Below are positions 43,318 to 49,311 of a stretch of 49,311 nt of DNA, piece after piece. This stretch comes from Paracoccaceae bacterium. Its GTDB lineage: Bacteria; Pseudomonadota; Alphaproteobacteria; Rhodobacterales; Rhodobacteraceae. The stretch covers positions 1 to 49,311 of the forward strand of contig JAOTXT010000028.1 in NCBI GenBank assembly GCA_029862205.1, written 5' to 3'. The notes under the pieces are model-generated. The model did no database searches and was not told the origin of the DNA. It saw only the letters and a list, made by a program, of their open reading frames with translations. The stretch's first letter is position 1. Each line of letters begins with the position of its first letter. Made by a program: the position numbers and the translations under genes.

Positions 43318-45051
43318 ATGCCGGCGCTGACGCCGACGCCCACCGATAACGGCATCGCGAGACGGCTTGGCGACTTCGCCAATCTGACCGATGCGCTCGA
43401 CTATGCTGCCGGCGGCGCCGGCGGCATGAATTTTTATACGGCGCGGGGCGAGCTGGCCGACCTGATCACCTGGGGACAGATGCGCGAGGACGCCCGGCTG
43501 CTGGGTGCGCAGTTGCTGGCACGAGGGCTCGAGACCGGCGACCGTGTTGCGATTGTCGCAGAGACCGAGGCGGATTTCTCGCGCGCCCTGATGGGCTGTC
43601 TTTATGCGAAACTGGTGCCGTGTCCGGTGCCGTTGCCCAGCGCCTTCGGCTCGCGCCTGGCCTATGGCGAGCAGTTGCGTCGGATCGCCGATGTGGCGCA
43701 GATCTCGGCCGCGATTGCGCCGAGGATGTTCCGCGACTGGATTTCCGAATCCCTGTCCGACCGATCCCTGAACTTCGTCGGCACGGCCGGCGATCTGGAG
43801 AACGACTCGGCGCGCGGCCTGCCGGACGGCCAGCCGAACGCGAACGAGATCGCTTATCTGCAATTCTCGTCGGGCACGACCAGCTTTCCGAAGGGCGTCG
43901 CAGTAACCCACGGCGCGATGATGGCGAACATCCGCGCGATGGCGCAGTTCGGCCTGCAGGTGCGTGAAGGCGATCGCGGGGTCAGCTGGCTGCCTTATTA
44001 CCACGATATGGGCCTGGTCGGCTGTGTCATGGTGCCGATCGCCTGTCAGCTGTCGGCGGATTTTCTGACGACGCGCGATTTCATCCTCCGCCCCGGCATC
44101 TGGGTCGAGTTGATCAGCCGCAACCGGGGTACGCTGAGCTACTCGCCGTCGTTCGGCTATGATTTGGCGGCGCGCCGCGCCCGCCATTCCGATACGCTGG
44201 ATCTTTCTGCCTGGCGGGTCGCTGGGATCGGCGGCGATATCATCAAGACGACGAACTTGCGGAATTTCGACCGGGTCTTCGCGCCGCACGGTTTCGATGC
44301 CAGGGCGTTTCTGCCGAGTTATGGCATGGCCGAGGCGGCGCTGGGCTTGTCATTCGCGCGGATCGGCGCGGGCGCGCGGACAGAAAGCGTCGATATCGAC
44401 CGCCTGCGCGACGAGGGGATCGCCGTGCCTCCGGCCATCGGCGCGCGGAGTCGGGACTTCGCCATTTGCGGCCGCCCGCTGCCGGACCACGACCTGGAGG
44501 TGCGCGGCGAGGACGGCCAATGCCTCCCCGATGGCCAGGTGGGCCAGATATTCACGCGCGGCCCCAGCCTGATGCAGGGCTATTACGGCAACCCGGAAGA
44601 GACCGCGCGGGTTCTGTCGCCGGATGGTTGGCTTGACACCGGCGATCTGGGCTACATGCGTGACGGCGAGATCGTCGTGACCGGCCGGGTCAAGGACCTG
44701 ATCATCGTCAACGGCCGCAACATCTGGCCGCAGGACATCGAGTGGTCGATCGAGTCGACCGTCGATGGCGCCAAGGAGGGAAGCGTTGCCGCCTTCCAAT
44801 TGACCGATGAGGGGGACGAGGCCGCGGATGACCATCGGATCGGCCTGGTGATTGAATGCCGCCGCCGGGATCTGGCCGAGCGTGAGGCGCTGCGCCAGGC
44901 GGTCCAGGCGGTGGTGCGCAAGACCGTGGGGATCGAAGCCCGCGTGGCTCTATCGGCGCCGGGCGCGCTGCCGCGAACGTCGTCTGGCAAGCTCAGCCGC
45001 TCGAAAGCGAAGGACAACTTCCTGGCGGGCGTCTACGAGATGGCGGATTAG
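43318..45051 (+). CDS. Fatty acyl-AMP ligase / acyl-ACP synthetase
   Basis: 577 residues, ANL superfamily. AMP-binding P-loop SSGTTSFPKGVAVTH (184-198); SWLPYYHDMGLVG (223-235), a block typical of fatty acyl-AMP ligases; GYYGNPEET and DTGDLGYMRDGEIVVTGRVKDLI of the hinge; catalytic lysine Lys558 in LPRTSSGKLSRSK. Such enzymes adenylate a fatty acid and load it onto an ACP. In Caulobacter a related synthetase beside spt charges the sphingolipid ACP; here it could charge the ACP encoded at 33348. The direct partner is inferred. Confidence 0.85.
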   Translation: MPALTPTPTDNGIARRLGDFANLTDALDYAAGGAGGMNFYTARGELADLITWGQMREDARLLGAQLLARGLETGDRVAIVAETEADFSRALMGCLYAKLVPCPVPLPSAFGSRLAYGEQLRRIADVAQISAAIAPRMFRDWISESLSDRSLNFVGTAGDLENDSARGLPDGQPNANEIAYLQFSSGTTSFPKGVAVTHGAMMANIRAMAQFGLQVREGDRGVSWLPYYHDMGLVGCVMVPIACQLSADFLTTRDFILRPGIWVELISRNRGTLSYSPSFGYDLAARRARHSDTLDLSAWRVAGIGGDIIKTTNLRNFDRVFAPHGFDARAFLPSYGMAEAALGLSFARIGAGARTESVDIDRLRDEGIAVPPAIGARSRDFAICGRPLPDHDLEVRGEDGQCLPDGQVGQIFTRGPSLMQGYYGNPEETARVLSPDGWLDTGDLGYMRDGEIVVTGRVKDLIIVNGRNIWPQDIEWSIESTVDGAKEGSVAAFQLTDEGDEAADDHRIGLVIECRRRDLAEREALRQAVQAVVRKTVGIEARVALSAPGALPRTSSGKLSRSKAKDNFLAGVYEMAD

Positions 45052-45467
45052 CGCGGTTTCCGGCCGACGCCTGACGCAGGGAGCGCGGCCATCCCCGCCG
45101 CGACCGGCTCCGGACATTCGTAGGCGAGGGCGGCTTCGTGCCATTTCAGGTCACTCGTTGAAACCGCCGCGAGTTCAAATTTTGAGCACAAACTGCACAA
45201 CGCTGCGCCGCGTTCGAACGGAAGTTATCTTGGGCAATCGGGGCGTTCGGTGAGTGCGCGCTACGTGTATTCCTGACCCGTTGCAGCTCTGATCGGCAAT
45301 GGAGGAGAAATCCAGGCCCGGTGCGGTACCAGGGCCGGGGAGCTGGTGCGGCCAACCCGGCTAGACCAGGTGGGTGAGGAGGCGTTCGCCGAAGGAATTG
45401 TCGAGAATAGTGGTGTCGTCGCGGATGTAGTCCGACTTTGGCTTCAGCGGCACCTACCATGTCCGCT
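45052..45467. other. Intergenic region containing a broken small reading frame
   Basis: 416 bases between the convergent acyl-AMP ligase and TPR-oxygenase genes. The part next to the oxygenase gene carries the interrupted frame described at 45361-45471. The remainder shows no convincing gene or known element. Confidence 0.4.
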
Positions 45468-45471
45468 TCAT
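45361..45471 (-). pseudogene. Small reading frame overlapping the oxygenase stop, broken by TAG
   Basis: An ATG at 45471-45469 overlaps the stop of the upstream TPR-oxygenase gene in the usual ATGA fashion. It reads MKRTW, then TAG, then continues in frame as VPLKPKSDYIRDDTTILDN and SFGERLLTHLV to a second TAG at 45363-45361. The continuation has a natural-looking protein composition. It may be a decayed short gene translationally coupled to the oxygenase, or chance. I do not recognise the family. Confidence 0.35.
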
Positions 45472-46769
45472 CTTCCCACGATCAAGTCGAAGGCGATGGA
45501 GATTCGCTTGCCGTCGCTTTGGAAGGGGATAGTGCGATGCCAAAAGAATGAGGGAAACAGCACCAGAAGACCGGGTTGAGGGCGAATCAACATCACTTCG
45601 GGCTCAGACGGCGAGGTGAACGGGGGCGCCGGCCGTCCGAACTCGATGGCGCCGGAGTCGCCGTTTTCCGGTAGCTGGACGTAATAAACCCCGCTGAGCA
45701 CGCCGCTAGGATGGTTGTGTGAATCCTGATAGCCGCCGCGATCCAGCACGGTCGCCCATGCGTCCAGGCGGCCAGCCGTCGAGCGGCGTGGGCAATAGGG
45801 GTGTTGGGCGCGAGTCTGGTCGGCGAAATAATCGTCGATAGCACCTCGGATCAGGCTCTCCAACACGGCAATTGGGCCTTCGGTGGGGCCTATCAACTGG
45901 CCCGTCTGGCCACCCCCCCGTGTGGTCCTACCCAACGGTTCCGCCATCAGGCTTGGATGCCCGGTCGCGTGATCCGCGAGCGCGCGGTTGAAAATGGACA
46001 TGTCGCCATAACCGGGTGCCGCCGTGAACTGCCTCGTGGCTATCAAGGCATCATGATCGATAATCCGTGCCGCTTCCTCCCGCCGGCCGAGCGCGACCAG
46101 CGCCGAACCCTTGGCGGCGAGCGTGCGGGCATCCCCGGGCAAAAGCCGCAACGCTTCGTCATAGTGTGGCAGTCCAGCTTGCGCGCCATCTGTCTCGTGC
46201 AGGATAACGCCCAGATGCCTGTGCAACGACGCCTGCTTCGGTGCCAGCTTTATGGCTTTCTGAAAACGATCTATGGCTTTTTCCGACTCTCCGATCTCGT
46301 GCAGTGCGCCGGCCAGATTCGAGCAGATTTCCGGGTCCCGCGGGGCCAGTGATGCCGCCTGTTCAAAGGCAGTGATCGCCTCGGCCAAGCGTTTTTGGCG
46401 CTGGCGGACCACGCCCAATCCAGCATGGGCGTCGACCAAGCCGGAGTCGGCATCGACGGCTTTTTGGAAATAGTCGCCCGCCTCCTCGATCCGGAAGGCC
46501 CGAAGCATTAAGATACCCAGGTTAAGCAAGGCTGGGACAAGACCCGGATCGTTTTTTAGACAGCGCTGGTAGGTCTTGATGGCCGCCGCCTCCTCGCCGG
46601 TCATGAGGTGGACCTGGGCCAGATCGGCCAAGTATTGCGCCGACGTCGGTTGCTTGGCGGCGGCTGCCTCAAGCATGGCCCGCCCCTCGGCGAGCTGGCC
46701 CCGCTGGATCGCCAGTATGCCTGAACGATTGAGCGCCGCCGCATCCGCGCTTGGTTCCGAACCTCTCAA
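45468..46769 (-). CDS. TPR-repeat protein with C-terminal 2OG-Fe(II) oxygenase domain
   Basis: 433 residues from a TTG start with GGAGGG five bases upstream. Residues about 10-240 are six or so tetratricopeptide repeats (for example ALLNLGILMLRAFRIEEAGDYFQKA). The C-terminal part (from about 330) is a 2-oxoglutarate/iron oxygenase of the TIGR02466/2OG-FeII_Oxy_5 type: SHNHPSGVLSGVYYVQLP with His351/His353, then FPSFFWHRTIPF with His411 and Arg422 in GKRISIAF. It should hydroxylate a substrate recruited by the TPR part. The substrate is unknown. Confidence 0.85.
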   Translation of the reverse strand: MRGSEPSADAAALNRSGILAIQRGQLAEGRAMLEAAAAKQPTSAQYLADLAQVHLMTGEEAAAIKTYQRCLKNDPGLVPALLNLGILMLRAFRIEEAGDYFQKAVDADSGLVDAHAGLGVVRQRQKRLAEAITAFEQAASLAPRDPEICSNLAGALHEIGESEKAIDRFQKAIKLAPKQASLHRHLGVILHETDGAQAGLPHYDEALRLLPGDARTLAAKGSALVALGRREEAARIIDHDALIATRQFTAAPGYGDMSIFNRALADHATGHPSLMAEPLGRTTRGGGQTGQLIGPTEGPIAVLESLIRGAIDDYFADQTRAQHPYCPRRSTAGRLDAWATVLDRGGYQDSHNHPSGVLSGVYYVQLPENGDSGAIEFGRPAPPFTSPSEPEVMLIRPQPGLLVLFPSFFWHRTIPFQSDGKRISIAFDLIVGR

Positions 46770-47360
46770 GGCAGCCCTCCATTAGCGTCGGTCGACTAAT
46801 CTGAATCATTGCCCCGACCTACCGGCCTCAAAAAAAGCAATCTCTCGGGCAGTCTTCTGAGCGGGCGATCCGGTGTCAACCGGGTTCCGGCCGAGCACCG
46901 GTTGAGATGCTGTTCGACGACGCTCATCTTGCGGCCGAGGTTGCGAGTTGTTCAACAATCGTGGTGCCGCCACGCCGGTCCATGCACACGTTACCCCTAT
47001 TGTGTTAGGTTGGCCCACTCAGAACGGCCGAAGCATGAATCGGGAAGCCGGGTGCTGGTCGGTGGTGCAAGTTCGCGGGGACTGTCGCCGTGGGATTTAT
47101 CCGCTCTTCTTGAACCGCAGAGCTTCGAGCATCCGACGACGGATGTTCAATGTTGGCGCTTTCTTGACTAAGCCTCAATGGCAGCAATCGGGATCGAACC
47201 GGACAAAAATAATTTGCTCAAATGGCGGCTTCGTCCGCGTAGCCCCAGTTCGAGCGGGCAATGATGAACGGCAAGATTGAGCCATTTCGCGACCTGATGA
47301 CCGGTTGTCCGGGCATCTGGCTTTCCCGGAGAACCGGCGACCAAGCGCTGGCGGCGTTCG
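46770..47360. other. 591-base region without a convincing gene
   Basis: Between the TPR-oxygenase and the TAM41-like gene, both on the minus strand. Short frames exist on both strands (one from 47178 reads MAAIGIEPDKNNLLKWRL) but none has support. It should contain the promoter of the oxygenase gene. Base composition is slightly lower in GC than the genes around it. Confidence 0.4.
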
Positions 47361-48260
47361 CTATTTCAATCTCTTCTCGCGCCAGAGCCGCCACAGAACG
47401 AAAGGCGCTGCCAGCCAGGGCCAGCGGCGCTGCCAGGGGGCCAACTCCACCGCTTTGCCGGAATGGCGCTCGACCTTCGACAATGCATAGGCGAAGCCGC
47501 CGCGATAGGTGAAGGCGGCCTTGGTGAGTCGGGCGAGGTTCCTGAACTTGCCCAGAGCCGCGCGCCGTCGCCAGGCCGTGGCCGCGCGGCGTCGTTCCGG
47601 CTGGTCCACCGCCTCGGCCAGCCATTCGTGGATTCGCTGGTAACGCCCGGGCGCGGCCGCCATCAATTGCTGAACGCGCCCGCCGCTTTCCACGCGCAGT
47701 TCCGAGCCGTAGGTGTGGGTGAAGAGTGCGCTCCAGAACGCCTCCGTGTCGGCCTCCGCCGGGGCAAATCGTGACCCCCACCATGCAGCCGTCTCGACGG
47801 CGGTCGAGACCGCATCCACCACTGCTTCGCGCTCGGCCGGACCGCGTGACCAAACCAGGATGACCGGCTGCGCGAACCTTGCCCAGAAGGTGGTATCCAG
47901 CGCGTCCGGCCGCATCCGCGCGCGGAAGGCGGCCAGGGTCGCCACCGCCACCTTGGCCTCGATCGGCGGGCTCTCGTCGATCCGCTCGTAATAGACATTG
48001 GGCGGCAGCAGGTAGTTTGCGGCCGCTGACAGGCCGGCGCCGTGGTAGGCGATGTTGCTGTCGGTCAGGAGATAGAAGTCGAGCGGGCCGCCGCCGCCCC
48101 CCGCCGCCTCATCGCGCATCTGGGCGCCATAGAAAAGAACTGCGGCAACGCCAGGCCGGGCGGCCAGTTTCTCGGCCATGGCCCGGGCACGCGGACCGGG
48201 ATCACGGTCAAGCTCGCCCTCGATCAGGCTCCGCAGGCCAGCCGCCAATCCGGACGCCAT
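47361..48260 (-). CDS. TAM41-like (Mmp37 family) lipid cytidylyltransferase
   Basis: 299 residues from the ATG at 48260. The pattern resembles TAM41, the mitochondrial phosphatidate cytidylyltransferase: nucleotidyltransferase start VLFYGAQMRDE (residues 41-51), metal-site LDFYLLTD with Asp61, VYYERI (89-94), Lys103 in KVAVATL, then TTFWARFAQPVILVW and HTYGSELRVESGG, and a C-terminal ARLTKAAFTYRGGF helix region. TAM41 makes CDP-diacylglycerol from phosphatidate and CTP. The usual second Asp pattern is loose (GA in place of GS). It overlaps the upstream beta-hydroxylase-like gene (TGATG). Role in activating a ceramide or glycerolipid phosphate is inferred. Confidence 0.65.
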   Translation of the reverse strand: MASGLAAGLRSLIEGELDRDPGPRARAMAEKLAARPGVAAVLFYGAQMRDEAAGGGGGPLDFYLLTDSNIAYHGAGLSAAANYLLPPNVYYERIDESPPIEAKVAVATLAAFRARMRPDALDTTFWARFAQPVILVWSRGPAEREAVVDAVSTAVETAAWWGSRFAPAEADTEAFWSALFTHTYGSELRVESGGRVQQLMAAAPGRYQRIHEWLAEAVDQPERRRAATAWRRRAALGKFRNLARLTKAAFTYRGGFAYALSKVERHSGKAVELAPWQRRWPWLAAPFVLWRLWREKRLK

Positions 48261-49171
48261 CAAAGGTCGCCCAGCTTCTCCAGATTTTCGTTGGCCCGCT
48301 TGGCCGCGGCCTCGAACCTGGCTTCGTAGTCCAGAAGGTTCTTCTTGGGCTCCTGATAGAAGGCGGTCAGCTTGATCGCCTTCATCAACAGCCAGTTGGC
48401 GATCCGACCGCCCAGCCGCATGGGGCGGTTGAAGTCCAGGAGAAGGACGACCCGTTCCTCGTCGGTCTCGTTTTTGACCTCGTGCTCATACGTATCGTCG
48501 ATCACGAAGATCTTGCCGGGAGCCCAGCTTTTCCATTCGTCGCCGACCCGGATGCGGCAATCGTCGCGCGCCTCCGGGATGATCAGGCCCATATGCGCCC
48601 TCAGGATTCCCTTGGTAACGCCGGTATGGGGCGGGATGTGGTAGCCGGGTGCCAGGATCGAGAACCAGGCCGTGTGCACCTTCGGCACCTTTGCGATGAT
48701 CGATGCGGTGACCGGCGCTTGGGCACAGTTCTTGGGCAGCGGGTTGCCGAAGCCATAGAGGAAGAAGGTCTTCCAATTATCCGCGGTCGCGATCCGGTAT
48801 TGGTCCGGAGAGACATCCTGGAATCCGGGGATATGCTCGCGGAATTTGAGCACTTCCTTGACCTCGGGAAGGATCTCCTCCCACCTTTCCTCGAACTCTT
48901 TCAGGAAGGGGAAGTGGGCAGGGTCGACGAACGGCGTGTCCGGCACCAGACCTTGGCGCCCCTGATAAGCCGCAATCCAACGGGTCAGTTGCTTGCCATA
49001 GCGCTTGACGCGCTTGCGCATCGGCCGTTTCAGGGTTTGCGGCTTGGGCGGGCGTTTGCGTTTGGCGGGCGGGGCAGTTCCGTCGGGGGCCGTGCCGTCG
49101 GGGGGCGTGCGGTCGGGGTCCATTTCCTCCGGCGCCGCCGTCTCTGCCGCCGTTGTTTCCGTCATGGACAT
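48260..49171 (-). CDS. Aspartyl/asparaginyl beta-hydroxylase family protein (LpxO-like)
   Basis: 303 residues from the ATG at 49171; an ATG at 49165 is an alternative with GAGGA nine bases upstream. A Pro/Lys-rich N-terminus (about 15-60; unit DGTAP repeated) precedes the hydroxylase domain: IPPHTGVTKGILRAHMGLIIP (iron His), WAPGKIFVIDDTYEHEVKN (second His) and ERVVLLLDFNRPM. Relatives such as LpxO hydroxylate lipid A acyl chains at the membrane using 2-oxoglutarate and iron; others act on proteins. Its overlap with the TAM41-like gene suggests a shared lipid pathway. Ceramide or fatty-acyl hydroxylation is a hypothesis. Confidence 0.85.
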   Translation of the reverse strand: MSMTETTAAETAAPEEMDPDRTPPDGTAPDGTAPPAKRKRPPKPQTLKRPMRKRVKRYGKQLTRWIAAYQGRQGLVPDTPFVDPAHFPFLKEFEERWEEILPEVKEVLKFREHIPGFQDVSPDQYRIATADNWKTFFLYGFGNPLPKNCAQAPVTASIIAKVPKVHTAWFSILAPGYHIPPHTGVTKGILRAHMGLIIPEARDDCRIRVGDEWKSWAPGKIFVIDDTYEHEVKNETDEERVVLLLDFNRPMRLGGRIANWLLMKAIKLTAFYQEPKKNLLDYEARFEAAAKRANENLEKLGDL

Positions 49172-49311
49172 CAATCCTCGTGCTTATGGGCGTTTTGATA
49201 CGCCCGCCGGGACGCGATGTCGAGCCGTGAGGACCACTCCGTCACAGCGACAAAAAGACCACCTCTTCCTCGGCCGAGAGTATCAGCGGCCCTTCTGAGG
49301 GGGGATCGAAG
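49172..49311. other. Right edge, no gene recognised
   Basis: The last 140 bases lie upstream of the beta-hydroxylase-like gene and should hold its promoter. No convincing coding frame reaches the window edge. Confidence 0.4.

Noticed and set aside
43207-44289. 360-codon minus-strand frame over the acyl-AMP ligase gene
   Set aside because: Antisense shadow without similarity to any family.
47218-47853. 211-codon minus-strand frame over the TAM41-like gene end
   Set aside because: A frame-shifted shadow of the TAM41-like gene, which has recognisable motifs in its own frame.

Overview
The window is 49.3 kb of GC-rich chromosomal DNA that reads as an alphaproteobacterium. The evidence is the groES-groEL pair under an inverted-repeat (CIRCE) operator, the HAD / MaoC / RibF neighbourhood, tripartite TRAP transport, the phosphonoacetate route and the serine palmitoyltransferase cluster. 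I cannot name the genus. I see no rRNA, tRNA, CRISPR array, transposase or phage gene. Three features rest on coding style alone: an AT-rich patch near 4.85-5.0 kb, an AT-rich pentapeptide-repeat gene at 37.4-39.0 kb, and several palindromic intergenic repeats.

0-10.6 kb is mostly housekeeping. It holds groEL (cut by the window edge) and groES, a TraB/GumN-type exported protein, an SDR, a HAD hydrolase, a LysM membrane protein with a 15-bp tandem repeat, a MaoC hydratase, ribF, a PlsC-type acyltransferase, and a two-subunit 2-oxoacid:ferredoxin oxidoreductase (korA-korB).

10.7-13.8 kb is a compact hydantoin cluster: N-carbamoyl-D-amino acid hydrolase, hydantoinase/dihydropyrimidinase and hydantoin racemase. 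Together they could convert racemic 5-substituted hydantoins to D-amino acids. 14.1-24.8 kb is a carboxylate/polyol catabolism region: a TRAP transporter (dctP and a fused dctQM) with an ICL/PEP-mutase family lyase, a TerC-like membrane protein coupled to a GMC oxidoreductase, an IclR regulator, a Zn alcohol dehydrogenase coupled to an SDR, and an MFS permease.

24.9-31.2 kb is a phosphonate catabolism operon behind a divergent LysR gene: phnW, phnA, phnY and a class-III PLP enzyme that fits the hydroxy-aminoethylphosphonate ammonia-lyase PbfA. It should turn 2-aminoethylphosphonate and its 1-hydroxy derivative into acetate, phosphate and alanine or ammonia.

31.3-49.2 kb looks like a sphingolipid and envelope-lipid island. 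It contains a CerR-like epimerase/dehydrogenase, a LicC-like nucleotidyltransferase, a dedicated acyl carrier protein and serine palmitoyltransferase. These are followed by an ELM1-like protein, three glycosyltransferase-like genes, an ABC exporter, an acyl-AMP ligase, a TPR-2OG oxygenase, and a pair of overlapping genes for a TAM41-like cytidylyltransferase and an aspartyl/asparaginyl beta-hydroxylase-like (LpxO-type) enzyme. I infer that the island makes and decorates a ceramide-type lipid, possibly through a CDP-activated head group. This is the most interesting part of the window. No obvious ceramide synthase or lipid kinase is visible, so those steps would have to lie elsewhere.
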